64,000 nucleotides of DNA, from NCBI GenBank assembly GCA_951812925.1, contig OX638372.1, forward strand, positions 49,875,722 through 49,939,721, read 5' to 3'. How positions within the stretch are numbered: position 1 is the first letter of the stretch; each line of letters opens with the position of its first letter. The position numbers were made by a program, and so were the translations under genes. Positions 21,171-33,585 of the stretch are shown one piece after another. This stretch comes from Calliopum simillimum. Taxonomy: Eukaryota; Arthropoda; Insecta; Diptera; Lauxaniidae. The notes below the pieces were generated by a model. The model was not told the origin of the DNA. It saw nothing but the letters and a program-made list of their open reading frames with translations, and made no database searches.

Positions 21171-24100
21171 AGGTGCCAAATTTTTTTCTGTTTTCGTAAC
21201 GATATTAAGTACAATACAGAATACTTTGTCTGTCCGTCTGGTTGTTTATTTCTGTGTCTCCATAGCTCGGGATACCCTCGACTTCGCCTAAGTTATTGAA
21301 AAATCCCATAACTCAAGAACCATTTAACCGATCTATGTGATTAATTGTTTACTATGGTCGTTAGATAGTGATGAGAAGGGAAGTGAGGGACACACTTATT
21401 CAAATAAAATGCTCAGTAGCAGTTATCATTATAAAACATGGTAAGAATATATTAAACTATCATATTATTATCAAATATGTTTATACTTGCTGTATACAAA
21501 TAAATCATTTCACTTTAAATATAAGATTATTTGCAATTAGTTTATGACAACTGTTATCTTGGTGAGGATATAGTGTTCCTTATTATAGCAAAAAAATATA
21601 TATACAATTAATATTATACATACATACATACATATATTTTAAAAATCCTAATCTCATTTTCTTTTTCTTACAGGTAAGTGCTGACCACTATAAAAATTCC
21701 GCCTGAATATCACACAGTAAGTTGTTAAGTCAGAGCAAAAGTGAAGAAAGTGTATATTATTTGCTTACTTCAAGGGAGAGCATACTTAGAGTTAGAAGTT
21801 ATACATCACCATCTAATACAATGTTTTGCGTTAACTTTTATATTTTTATAATTTTCGACTTTTGAATTTGCTACTCAAACATAATTTTCAAGGTTACTTT
21901 GATTCTACCACTTCCTCTAATGCAATACGATTTCAACTCAAGGTCTTGACGTTAAGCTTCGCTCAAAGATTTGCGGAGAGTGCATCTTCAACTTACATCT
22001 TCTTCTCAAAAATCATGTATAGAAATCAAAGAAATCGCAAATTCGAAGGATAGAATTCTTTTTGGTGCAAAGTCCTACTCTAAGGAACTACTTGAAGAAA
22101 GGGTAGATTTTTCCCAGCTTCTACTACACAAAAATGTTCCTTCTTTAAAAAATTTTCTTGGAAGACTAAACTTGTTTTTGAAATGTAGTGCATACAAACA
22201 TACACAACTTTTCTGTACGAGGTTGGTAGAAATCGGTAGAACGCCGAAAAATATAAGATTACTGGATTTATTCCGAACAACTATTTCTATAGCCATTTCT
22301 TGAAATTCGCAAAACCAACGCAGTTATTTGAGCCGTTATGTTTGGGGCAACGAAGCAAAAGTAATGTCATAAAATGAATTGGCACACATATTGTTAAGAA
22401 TAAACAACATTGGAATCTGTTTTCAAGAAAAGTTTACTTGTAAGTAAGAAATTAATGGCATGAAGTTGAAAACATTATATCAGTCAAATAAACGATTATT
22501 AGGGCACAAAATGTGTGTGAATACCTTTTGCCATTTGATTATATTTCCAAATATTATGGCACATTCACAATATGACATTACTTTTGCCCTGTACAACAAT
22601 TAAATAGAAAATAGCAGCTAAATGACGTTTTAAGCGCACTTGATTAGTGATGATTTATTCTGACAAATTTGTTTTTGTCATTCATCACTTGACAACATTT
22701 ACATAATCACAACAAAAGTAAAAATAAACTTTTAAACGAAAAACTCACCACTCACATGACAGGCGCGCAGGATGACATCAATTGAAAAATATTTGCATGA
22801 GCATTTTACGTCCGAAACACTTAAACCTTTTTCAAATGACACACACTATGCAGCGCCTGCCAGGCAAATTGCATGATGCACTCTTTGAAAAAGCATTTTT
22901 GAGTTTTTATGTCAACATTTGTGCTTAATTTTTTTGTTGTTTTTGTTTTATATTTCGTTGATAAATTTTGCAAATTGTAATGAACATTTGTGGTTTTTAA
23001 CATAATTTTCTGTGCCATTTGCGTATGCGAAAATGTCGTTGGAACACAATTTCAGATTTTAATGAAGCAACACCGAATTGCAAAACCATTAATAACGCAG
23101 GGCGAGCACAACCAATTGCTTCACGAACCATAAAATTGTAATCCCGTAAAATTATTAATTCAAATTGTTAATTAACAACCAACATGATCGAAATTGGCAT
23201 TAAATTCATTGGCATAACACAGGCGTCAATTGAAATTAGAAAGAAGAAAAAAAAAAAGCACGAACGAACGCATGGCTGGCTGGCTGCAAACGCACCCATT
23301 TGACGTGCATATGGGCGGAATTTAAATGGGGCGTTTGAAAATTTTGAACCTTCGATTCCTTAGAATATTAAAAAAATTATGAGAAAAAATTTGACAAAAT
23401 AAATATTTTCATTTCCTAATTTCACTTGCTATTCTCTTATTAAAATGTTATGATCTAAAATTTAAAATTTCCGCTTGTTCCAAAGAAAAAGGTGCATGTT
23501 TCCATACAAAAAAATACCTTAACTGATTTTCTCTTCAAAAAGGCATCTTAATCACTTTTGTGCTCAAAAAGATAAGTATTTTATTCACGCTCGTGTGATT
23601 TTCTATTGTCCATTGAAAAAGGTACTCTTTTTTTTCTGTAGAATAACATAAGGTGGTTTTTTAACGAAAAAGTTAATTAAGTTATTTTTTCTTCATATTA
23701 CTTTTTAGATAATGTACTTCCTTGAACCAACATGAATAAATGAAAAATTCTCGTTTCTGAATTAGAAATCAAATACTGGATATCGAATAAAGTACCAGCT
23801 CCATAAAGTGAGCAATAATATTGGAACAAATTTTATAGTTCTTTGGTTGCAAAATTTCGAGCTTTTCAATTATAGTTTCGAGCTGTCTGTAAAATTCTCA
23901 ATTTTTCGAAAAATAAAAAAAAATTGTTTTATAGTTTTAATTTTTTCAGCCAGAAGAACTTGCAGGAATAGGGAGCCATTACATTTTTCGAAACAGGAAT
24001 TTCAAGCAAATTTTGAGCAAAAAGCGTTTTCCGCAAAACTAAAACTTTCTTAGAAAAACCTAGGGAACCTTTTTTTATGGCTAACTTTACTTTTACAAAA

Positions 24101-24920
24101 ATAAAATAATCCGGCCTGTTCCTTAATCCGTGTAATTTCAATTACTTTTAATTTCGAAGACTTGTTGATTACTTTTTATTTTCGATGTGGATGTGAAGCC
24201 TATTCAACGACTGTTCAAGACGTTTAACTTTTCACAGTAGAAACGCAAACTTTTTAGCTGTCAGTTAAAAAATACACACAAGTAAACAAGATTAATGAAT
24301 CAAAATGCTTTTTATTAAATTTATTAACTTAAATTGAGTTTCACTTTAACAACGGCTACTGCAATGCACTTGAAATTATAAATTCTCGCAATTTTGTCTG
24401 TCAAAATAATGTATTAGGCGAGATGCCCAATTATGGGGTTTCCTCTGATTTGAGGGAATTTCAGAAAGTTTTTTTTCATGCTCAGTGCATTTTATTGGGT
24501 TAATTAGATGTTCTATTGCAATTTAAGAAATAAAATCAGGTGGCATCCTGTTTTCGAACTATTCTTACTAACACCATGATATAATGAAATGTCAAATAAT
24601 TCACACAAACACTGACTTCGAAAATGCCAATTTGCCGACTTTTTACTTGTCATCGGAAAAAATATTTTTTTAGTTAGAGGTTTTTATTTCAGCAATATTT
24701 ACAATATTACATTTACAATAAAAATAAGAATTGCTCGCTAAAATAGGGAAAAACTCTGGAGCTTATAAGTGTGTATTTTTTTTTTCAATTTGATCGATAA
24801 AACAGCTTTAAAAAAGCAAAATTAATTGAAAAGTCGTAGCATAATGCCGACTTTTCAAAAAGTTTCGCATTGCACTTTATACCCACTTTCACGTGAAAGT
24901 GGAATTGGGAACAGGGCGGA
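21171..24920. other. Intron DNA, mostly without recognised gene or repeat
   Basis: Around 21220-21370 there is text typical of dispersed fly repeats (CTCGGGATACCCTCGACTTCG). A GGCACATT..ATGACATTACTTTTGC stretch near 22556 also occurs near 10678. The section 22600-23330 looks single-copy and less AT-rich; it could hold regulatory DNA but shows no coding signal. Confidence 0.45.
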
Positions 24921-24923
24921 ATA

Positions 24924-25067
24924 TCGTCGTCTGAATTCTCTTTTGCCCCATACGCATATTCGTTATAAAAGCAATATCATATAACCTACGTCGACAAAAA
25001 CACAAATTACTTGCTTTTGTGTTTTTAACGAATATGCGTATGGGGCAAAACAGAACTCAGGCGACGA
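24924..25067. mobile_element. Small TA-flanked palindromic MITE (144 bp)
   Basis: The left arm TCGTCGTCTGAATTC..TTTTGCCCCATACGCATATTCG returns inverted at the right (CGAATATGCGTATGGGGCAAAA..GGCGACGA). TA is present on both sides (24922-24923 and 25068-25069). Confidence 0.75.
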
Positions 25068-25200
25068 TATATGTTTATAAATATTTTTTTTTTTTTTTTT
25101 TTTTGTTTTCATTATTTCGGCTTAGTTTTAAAGCCAAAAATTTTATTTAGAAGTAAATTTTATTATAATTATGTACTTTGCAACTCTCAAAATCATGGTA

Positions 25201-25926
25201 CGTGGGCCGCTATATATATTTCTGGCCTAGGCAACTCTAATGTCAATAGCTAAAATCTGGCAACACCATAATAAAGTTTGGCATTTTTTTGCATAAACGT
25301 ACTCACAACGCTTTGATGTACAAGTGTGATTTGTTTTGCGTACAGTGAGCTAAGAAAATCAATTTGGCGAGCCTTTTTTTGAGTGATTGATAAATTATGG
25401 GGTTTCCAACGAGAACAAACGTTTTTTACAACTAAGTGTTCATGCAAAATCGAATGTATTGGAGTGGAACTAATGCACAAAAATGCCTCTATCTCACGGT
25501 ATGTCACATGACGATCTTGCATTATCAGTTCACGCACGGCATCAATGTTCTCTGGCACAACGGCCGTTTTTGGACGACCTTCACGGAATTCGTCTTTGGA
25601 TTGAATTCAGTAAACCAGTTTTTCACAGTGCTATGGGATGGTGCTTCATCGCCATACGAAGATTTAAGTTCATCGATGCACTCTTGTAGTGATAATCCAC
25701 GTCGAAAGTTGTGAAAAATGATCGCACGAAAATGTTCACGAGTTAATTCCATTTTTTTGCCAAATTGATTTTTTCAAATCAGTGTAAACAACACAAATGA
25801 TGGTCGTATGTCAACACGTTCTGAGTATGTTTATGCTAAAAAATGTCAAACTTTATTATGGTCTTGCCAGATTTTAGCTATTGACATTAGTGTTGCCTAG
25901 GCCAGAAATATATATAGCAGCCTACG
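25201..25926 (-). mobile_element. Internally deleted mariner-like element
   Basis: Inverted ends CGTGGGCCGCTATATAT and its complement, ending CAGCCTACG, continue inward for about 90 bp. They are flanked by TA (25199-25200 and 25927-25928). On the minus strand the transposase start MELTREHFRAIIFHNFRRGL begins at 25752. A frameshift near 25550 leads into ENIDAVRELIMQDRHVTYRE; only the DNA-binding half remains and the catalytic DDD part is deleted. It is non-autonomous. Confidence 0.8.
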
Positions 25927-25944
25927 TATCTATAACACTTTCTA

Positions 25945-26590
25945 AGTTATGAGTTTTTTGTGTTCATCATGAGTCATTTGGGCACGTGCGCTATAATATA
26001 CAGTTGCCACCGTGTGGACGGTATTTTTTTTCGGTGATCCCTAGTGAAATTTTTCGTAAAATATTTTTGTTTAATATTTTAGCCCATTAAAACCAAGTTT
26101 TTAAAAAAAGGTATCAAAAAGACCCATAAAAACTCGATAGAATGGGCTAAGGTGTTCACATAAATTAACGTAAAATCAAGCAAAGAACAATTTTCTGGAA
26201 TATCTTAACATATTATAACACGTTTTTAAGCGTCTTTTTGACCACTTTTTCCAAAAACTTGGTTATAATGGGATAAAATATTGAACAAAAATATTCTATG
26301 AAAAATTTCACTAAGTGTCACCGACAAAAAAAAAACAATTTTTTTTAGTGAAGATTTTTCCAAAGATCATATTTTTTGCGCTTATCCTGAAAATTTAATC
26401 AAAATCGGATAAAAAGCCGAGGAGGTATAAATTTGCAAAAATGTGAGTATCCAAAAGTTGCATCGAACTTCCTATGACCGCGGTCTTGGATTTTTTTGGA
26501 ATTTCGGAAAATTATTTTACCAGTCATATGTATGTCAAATACTTACTTTTCGGCAAATTACTTAAAAATCCGAGATATCAACTCAAATCT
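25945..26590. mobile_element. Diverged relative of the 4520-5690 foldback family
   Basis: It shares ATGAGT..CACGTGCGCTA, TTGCCACCGTGTGGACGG, the TAACCCATTATA-type motifs and the right outer block ending GGAATTTCGGAAAATTATTTTACCA, followed by ATATGTATGTCAAATAC as at 5700. The left outer arm is missing. Confidence 0.6.
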
Positions 26591-26929
26591 TGTTCGATTT
26601 CGCACAGATTGACCCAATGAAATCTTTGGAAATGTAACGAAAGCACAGACCAAATTTTTGGACTGTGCAAACTTCAGTTTTATTGCCCACACGTACAGAC
26701 TTGCCTGCGTAAACCGGTTTGTGTAGATAAGTCTTGAGATAAAACTGTACGTTGAACAGCCCATAAATCTTATGGCACTCCGAGGGAGGTAAATTTTTGA
26801 CGACCTGAAATTCATCTGGAGTCTCTTTTTAAATGTATTGCATAATAAATATGCCAGGAGCAAGTCCTAGTACTCCTGTGTCAAAAAGTTTTATCGCCTG
26901 CTTTTGCCTGGTTTATAGCCATGCATTTT

Positions 26930-28060
26930 TTACGATTTTCTAGGAAAAATTTGAGTTTTTTAGAAAATGATTTTTGCTCGAATTAAGCTCGAAAATAGTT
27001 CATCAAAAGATTTAATCGAAAAATAAGTATGTCCGGGGAAACGTCTGGCTGATAAAATAAAGTAAGCCATTAAAAAAGATTTTTTTTTGTGATTTTCCGG
27101 GAAAGTTCAAAGTTTTACAGAAAACTCTTTGACCTATCAATAAATAATTGAATAAAGAAGTAATGAAATAAATTAATAATTAAATGATTACATACACAAA
27201 GATATAAAAAAATGGGCAATTCTGCAGAAAAAAACCATAATATGGATTAAAAAAATAAAAAAAAATGTTTTCCCGAGCCTGCAAATAATTGGAATAGATC
27301 AAAGTTGTTATGCAGGTTAGTAAGCCGAAATTGATTTGAGCTTGAGGACAAAATGTTTTTCCAGTTAAAATGTGTATTGTGCGACAATACAATCATGCAA
27401 TGAGTTAGCTTATTAGTAGTTTTTCAAAAAACCTTCATTAAACGTTCTAATTTTTGAACATGAAAGTAATTAAAATGAATGCAACCCAAGGATCAATTCA
27501 AGGATTTTGTCGTTAGACAATAAATACTTCATTGACGACAGTTACCAGTTATATTTAGAAAACCTTAGGGCCGGTTTCACAATGTCTAGTTAAGATATTT
27601 TTAAACTAAAGTTTACTAACGGAAGCTATGGGTATAAACTTTCCGTTAAATTATTTGGATTTCAATAAATTCCATTTTGTAACTTATGGTTAAATGTATA
27701 TTGTGAATAAATAACAAATTTCCCCTTAAAATGTTTTCAAAAAATGTAAACATTTCAAATTTTTTCATATGAATTTCAAAAAATATTTGAATTTATTTCA
27801 GTCTGTCAGTGAAATTTTAACTGAAAAAATTGTGCCAGTTAAAGTTAACTGAACGTTAGAGTTTATTTTTTGTCAGTTAATAAATAACTTCACATTGAGA
27901 AAACAATTTTATTCAAACTTAAAGTTAAAGTTTCAGTTAAACGTTAACTGGACATTGTGAAAACGGCCCTTAATCAGTAATGAATTATGCAGCTTAAGAG
28001 CCAAATTTGACTTATTATATTTTGCATTGAAAATTAGTGGAACGCAAAAATACGGCCCAA
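26930..28060. repeat. Dispersed repeat, copy A (split by a Harbinger-like MITE)
   Basis: The right-hand part (AATACTTCATTGACGACAGTTAC..TTTAG) and the part after the MITE (AGTAATGAATTATGC..AAATTTGACTTA) match 56025-56115, and the left part is similar to about 55540-55680. No coding signal. Confidence 0.5.
27568..27969. mobile_element. Harbinger-like MITE (402 bp)
   Basis: Ends GGGCCGGTTTCACAATGTC and the inverse GACATTGTGAAAACGGCCC are imperfect terminal repeats of about 26 bp. It is flanked by TTA on both sides (27565-27567 and 27970-27972), the target duplication of PIF/Harbinger. The interior repeats GTTAACTG-like motifs and has no ORF. Confidence 0.8.
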
Positions 28061-28439
28061 ATAAAGTTACGAATGTCTTTCAATTCTTAACCAATTTCGG
28101 TTTTAGTTTTTCAAAAAAAGATTTCAGTCGTCGTCGCGCGCGACAACAAGTACGCTTTCCACGTTTCAGGAGGACTGGAGTAATTCGCCCTATAAGCAGT
28201 TTGAGAAGCATTGCTATTTTACAGTTTGAGACGCACTGTAACAATTCATATTTCTTACAGTTCATAAAGCACTGTGTTAATAAAGAATGAGCTTAGAAAT
28301 ATAAAGAGAAAGAACTACGCGGGGCTTTGCGAGTGAAGCGAGCAGGGGGCAGAGCCTTCAAGTCTATATAAAAAAAATTACTGTCTAAAGCATTATCACT
28401 TTGAAACTGCTCAGCCTGAAAATTTAACAGGAAGTGTAT

Positions 28440-28735
28440 TTCAGGTACGGAAAGGTTTTTATGTTATACACGAAGGTTTCCGAAGGTCACCCGAACGCTT
28501 TATGATCAAAATGAAGGATACCTAGTTATACTATAGTCAAAACATCTATGGCGGACTATCAACAAGCCTTCAAGGATAGTTTTCTGGGACACCCGAAGGT
28601 TTCCGAAGGCTTCATAGTCAAAACGAAGAATATCTAGATATACTACAATATAATGAAAACATCTATGGTGGACTATCAACAAACCTTAACTGATAGTTTC
28701 CTGTGACACCCGTAGGTTACATTTCTACATTCTAC
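28440..28735. repeat. Tandem repeat, GAAGGTTTCCGAAGG / CTATGGCGGACTATCAACAA units
   Basis: Two and a half units of about 120 bp share AAAACATCTATGG(C/T)GGACTATCAACAA and GATAGTTT(T/C)CTG. A diverged inverted relative lies at 45480-45695. Confidence 0.65.
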
Positions 28736-28929
28736 ATTTCAAAAAACTGACTAGAATGAGACGTAGAGCCATTTTTTGTTCATGTTTTTGTATACTTAAC
28801 TCAAAATATCAAAAAATGTAGATGTCTTGTTGAAATATAAATTTTTTAGTCATAAAAACACTTTAATTTGATATGAATATTATTCATTGAATATATACTT
28901 AGCATTTATATCATAACTATTCATAACTT

Positions 28930-29225
28930 TTTACATAAGATTATCTCTTAAACTACACGACGCGTTGTACGAAAATATTTCCTATATATGTATGCAATTT
29001 TGTGAACTACAAAATTCGCGATCAAAATTTTTCTGTAGTAACTAACTTTAGCGAAATATTTGCTAAAAACTTATATTAGCGACTTTTGAGCCTGAATAAC
29101 TTTTTATGCGCACAATAGACTTTTCCGACATTATTTATCATGCATAAATAAAGACATTTCCGTTGGAAGAAATTCCCTTGGAATTAATTCGCAGTAAACT
29201 TCTAATTTTCCTGGGATAGTATGTA
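28930..29225. repeat. Diverged fragment of the 12743-14545 dispersed repeat
   Basis: TTAGCGACTTTTGAGCCTGAATAACTTTTTATGCGCACA..ATCATGCATAAATAAAGACATTTCCG follows the same order as 14218-14315. No coding signal. Confidence 0.6.
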
Positions 29226-30151
29226 CATAGTTTATAACTCAGAATAAATAATCCTATCCCTAAGAAATCCCCTCTGACTATTCAAAAATCTTAATAAAAA
29301 ATGATTTCAATGTTACATGAAATTGCTCCACGTATTTGTATATGCCACCAATGCACTTTGAGTGTAAGTATTTTGATTGCTATTGGCAACAGTCTTCTTT
29401 TTTTTCAAAAACTGTCGAAATTTATAATTACATTTAAATGCTAAACTCATAAAATAATATCAAAGTTTTATTTAAATAAAAATAAATTTATTATATTTTA
29501 TATATTTAACAAAAAAAATGACAAAACTGTCAAATAAACAAAATCAGTCCTTGTAACAAATTTGCAATTGGGCGTCACTTTGACCATGTGCTGTGTGAAC
29601 ATGTGAGTGACTAATGGGTTACACCACTGTCGTTTTTGTGAAATATTTTCAGAATGTTTCATGATAGTTTTGTACTTTACAGTATATGGTATTTACGTTT
29701 ACATAAAAATTATTAACGTATTTTTGTTTTCTATTCTTATTTACGAATTGTTGTTATTTGTACAGTGTATACTACTATTTAGTATGAAATTTTCTTATGA
29801 AAATTTTGGCATTTGTTACAGCAAAACAGCTGCAACTGGCTGCTGTCCAATTATTATGAGCGACAAATTGTCACTGACAAATTCTTGAAAATAGACATAT
29901 TTTGCAGAACTTACGTATTGTGTTTCGTATTTAATGTGCGTAGCAAAAGTCCACAAAATGAAATCAGGTCGAAGTAAAATTTATGATTAGAGAAACGTTT
30001 AAGTGTCCTCTTAGTACCATATTAAGTACTATAGAACGATGAAGTTCAAGATTTTCAAGTTTTCTGTGTAAAATCTCTGAAGTTTTCTAATTAAATTATT
30101 AATTAATTAGTGTTAGAACTCGAGAGCAAAGTCATTAATAATTTTTTGTTT

Positions 30152-30858
30152 TAATTTTTTGTTTTTTGGAACAGATGATGATTAACATTCTTAGCTACCA
30201 ACAATGAAAATACATTGATGGTTGGAGCTTACTGTTCAGTGTTTTTGAGTAAAACAACAATAAAAACACAAAAAAAAACAAGGCAAAAATACACATAAAT
30301 AAAAAAAGCAAAAAAATGTATCGGAAGGCTGGTTTGCGTTACTAGTTTCGGGACCCACCACAGGTCAAAATTGACTATAATAAGTCAATTCCTCATCAGA
30401 CGCTTTGCCGACATCTTATAGAGTTTTGCAAGCATACTTTATTTAACTTTTAGCATAGATTAAACGAGAATCACAGCTACAAGAAAAACACAGCACATGC
30501 AAAAATTCCAATTTCTTTGTTTTTTCCCTTTATATGCATTGCCCTGCCGTTGTGAGTCATCGATATTATACTATTTTTGCATAGCGCTTCGTTTGCAAGG
30601 TTTTTTGCCGAGACAAAACGAAGTAGCAAGCGCATTCGTATGTGTATCAGTTGGCTCTCTGAGATTTTCTAATTTTTTGTTTTTTGGAACAGATGATGAT
30701 TAACATTATTAGCTACCAACAATGAAAATACATTGATGGTTGGAGCTTACTGTTCAGTGTTTTTGAGTAAAACAACAATAAAAACACAAAAAAAAACAAG
30801 GCAAAAATACACATAAATAAAAAAAGCAAAAAAATGTATCGGAAGGCTGGTTTGCGTT
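30152..30858 (+). repeat. 189-bp near-identical direct repeat (30152-30340 and 30670-30858)
   Basis: The two copies differ at one base (ACATTCTTAG versus ACATTATTAG) and lie 518 bp apart. The repeat includes GGAACAGATGATGATTAAC and GTATCGGAAGGCTGGTTTGC. It has no TG..CA ends and no coding content, so it does not look like a pair of LTRs. A recent tandem duplication of about 518 bp, partly truncated, explains it best. Confidence 0.85.
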
Positions 30859-30988
30859 TTGTTTTTTTTTTTAGTTTTCTTTATATTATCCTTTTCATTG
30901 GATACACTTTTACTTTTCGTAGCATTTCTGCTATTTTGTTAAACCCTCTAAAATCTACGACTTCGAAAATTACATTCTGTCTCGACAA

Positions 30989-31088
30989 TGGGGGTTATCG
31001 TGAATAAATATTCCCGGGGAATTTTCTCAGACTGCCGTGCATTGCAGATTAAGAAAATTCCCCGGGAATCTTGATTCACGATAACCCC
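30989..31088. mobile_element. 100-bp palindromic MITE
   Basis: GGGGGTTATCGTGAAT..CCCGGGGAATTTTCT at the left is mirrored by AGAAAATTCCCCGGGAAT..GATTCACGATAACCCCC at the right, with about 20 unpaired central bases. It is flanked by AAT on both sides. Confidence 0.7.
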
Positions 31089-31130
31089 CAATAACTTCAC
31101 GATTTAAATTAAACTAAACCAAAAGAGCGT

Positions 31131-32060
31131 TCTTGGTTTAATGAGACCAGCAGAAACGCGGTCAAGTCCAAAGAAAACGCGTTTCAGAATTGGTGGTCTG
31201 ATAGAAATTCCAAATTCCAAAAGACTTTGCACTGAGGCTAAAAATCGCTGCACGAACTTTATATTTATGCGCAAAATAGTACTCAGCCTTTCAAAAGGTG
31301 GCAAAAACTTTAAGTCTTTTGTCAAAAGAGTGAAAATCGCATAGAGAATAATTTCAAAAATCCCAAATATTCACTTTCAAGCAATGGTGCTTAAAAGGGT
31401 TCTTGCTAATCTCTACATTAATAAAGTCTCGCGTGCCGACGGTGTACCGGCCCATGTGATTTAGAAATATGCTTTAGCGCCGGATCTCCCATTAAGCAAT
31501 CTTTTTAATATTTCTAATACTTGTAGTGAAGTTCCTTCATGTTGAAAGGCTGTCAAGGTTCATCTTGTCCCCAAAAAAAGTCAAGACAAGGAACCTTTAC
31601 AACTACCATCCCATTGTAATATGCTATTGGCTTTACAGAAGTAATAGAAAGCGTAATAAATGTGCATTCGGAGAGCATTTAACTCTTTAATGATCGCCAA
31701 TATGGTTTTCGTAGAACTCGTTCTACAGGAGGTCTGATGGTGTTCCTCACTGAAAAGTAAAATCGATGTTTCCATCTTTTTGGTGAAAATAAGATTTTAA
31801 CTCTGGATATTTTTAAAGCATTTGATCTAGTTTGAAATAATGCACTAATATTGAAATTTCTTGCTTCTGATATTGATAACTTCTTGTTCGTTGGATCTCA
31901 AATTTCATCGATGGTCGTTTTATTCGTGTTGCGTTAGATGGTGTGGCATCTGGAAAACATTTTGCTAACGTCGGGATACCCCAAGGTTCTGTTTTATCCC
32001 CTACACTGCTTTTAATTTTTATCAATGACCTTATCTCATTGACCGTTTATATTTTTTATT
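31131..32060 (+). pseudogene. Non-LTR retrotransposon reverse transcriptase, degenerate
   Basis: Pieces in the + frames: LSNLFNISNTCSEVPSCWKAVK, then QYGFRRTRSTGGLMVFLTEK, TLDIFKAFDLVW and GIPQGSVLSPTLLLIFINDL. These are the ordered RT blocks of a LINE ORF2, broken by stops and frameshifts (for example the TAG near 31460). The YxDD block is missing because the fragment stops near 32060. Upstream at 31141 an open stretch (MRPAETRSSPKK) may be more of the same ORF. The clade cannot be settled by eye. Confidence 0.75.
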
Positions 32061-32079
32061 AAAACCTATTAGGTATTAT

Positions 32080-33585
32080 TTGAAGGCTTTGAATTGCACT
32101 GCAACCTAAAAGATCCTTTGTACAGCCTCTTTTCCTATCAGAACAGTTCCAGACCATTTATAAATTGTGTCACTGCAGTAGGATTAATTTTGCCTATGTC
32201 ATTTGGATCTAAAATCTGGGCACCTAGATACTTAACTCTGCTTCTCACCGTAGTACACAGAACGTGCTCTGCTGTTTTGGATTTCTCTAAGCAGAGTCTA
32301 CAGGAAACATTGTCTACTTAACCCATCTTTTTTAGTTAACAGTGTCCTGTCATTATTTTACTGTACGTTCTTATATTTTTTCTACTGAGATTTAAAACAG
32401 CTTATATCTTAACACATTTTGGGTTGATTAACCTCTTCGCTTGTCGTATGCCTTCTTGGGTTCTCCAGTGGTCGGAGAGTCTTTTCTCTTCTCATTCCCG
32501 TATTAAGTTGTTTTTCCGCAGAAGGGTTTTGGGCCTATGAAAGTGTTGAGTGCGCCCCTCTTGGCCAAGCAATCTGCCTTTTTATTGCCCTCAATCCCCT
32601 CGTGCCCTGGTATCCATACTAGAGTAACACCATTCCTCCTAGATAGGGCTTGTAGAAGTTCAATACACTCCCAGACAAGCTTTGAGTGCATTGGAAAAGC
32701 CATTTATGATTTTAGAGTCGCTTGGCTGTCCAAATAAACGCATATGCCCCTTCTTAGACATTCTCTGGCGCACAACTCTGAAAAATGGAAGCTGTTTTCC
32801 CAAATGCAACTGCTTTTTGGAATCTTGGTTCCACTACTCCTGCTCCTGTACTGCCATCTTCCATTTTGGACGCATTAATGAACCATAACTGTGAGCCCTG
32901 TTTTACATTTATGTCCTTCCTCCTCCATTTGGTGCGGTCATTGATGACCTCTTTGAATTTTCTAGAGAAAACATACTTTTTACATAACTTATCGAAGACT
33001 GAAAGACATAGTGTGTCCAAGAATACAACCAGGATTTTGACATATCTTGTTAGATTGCCTTCTTTAAGTTGTTGTAAATGAGGTAGTCCGAGGGCCGCAC
33101 AGGCTGCTTGCTTCTTAACCATAAGATGAAGAGGAGTAAGTCCCGTAAGCATGCCTGGAGCTACTGTTGGTCACGTCCTTTTGACAACCAAGCAGGATAT
33201 TCTGAAGATCCTCTTTAGTTCCTTCTGAGCCTTTAGTTGGTTTACCTTTGGCCATCATGCTAATGCAGCATAAGTGATCATTGGTACGGTGATAGTTTTA
33301 TATTTAAGACCATGCCATCATTTTTGCTGTGGTCCACATCTTTTACCATACAGTTTTTGACAAGCATACGTTATTCTTATGGCTTTGTTTGTTATACACG
33401 TACTTATATGATAGATGACTGTTCCAAGTTAGACTTTTGTTTAGGATTACTCCTAAATACTTAATTTTCTCGGAAATCGTTAGTACAGTTAATACATTGC
33501 TTTGCATACGACAGCAACATTTTTCATTCATATTTCTACAAAAAAATGTCGTGGTGTCATCCAGATTGAATGTTAGATACGAATA
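32080..33585 (-). pseudogene. LINE 3' half on the minus strand: RT C-terminus, RNase H, terminal domain
   Basis: Read right to left: YLGVILNKSLTWNSHL (RT thumb), LTGLTPLHLMVKKQAACAAL, then RNase H with WFINASKMEDGSTGAGVV (a catalytic TDGS-type Asp replaced by Asn-Ala) and TLVWIPGHEGIEGNKKADCLAKRGA, then DHWRTQEGIRQAKRLINP and a Cys-rich CRLCLEKSKTAEHVLC ending. Stops and frameshifts break it. RNase H in a LINE fits the I/LOA/R1 group. It is head-on to the + fragments at either side, so at least two insertions or an inversion occurred. Confidence 0.8.

Noticed and set aside
25436..25714. + strand ORFs over the mariner at 25201-25926
   Set aside because: Antisense of the transposase remnant.
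30152..30858. Pair of LTRs around a short element
   Set aside because: Repeats lack TG..CA ends, target duplication, primer-binding site and any coding between them.
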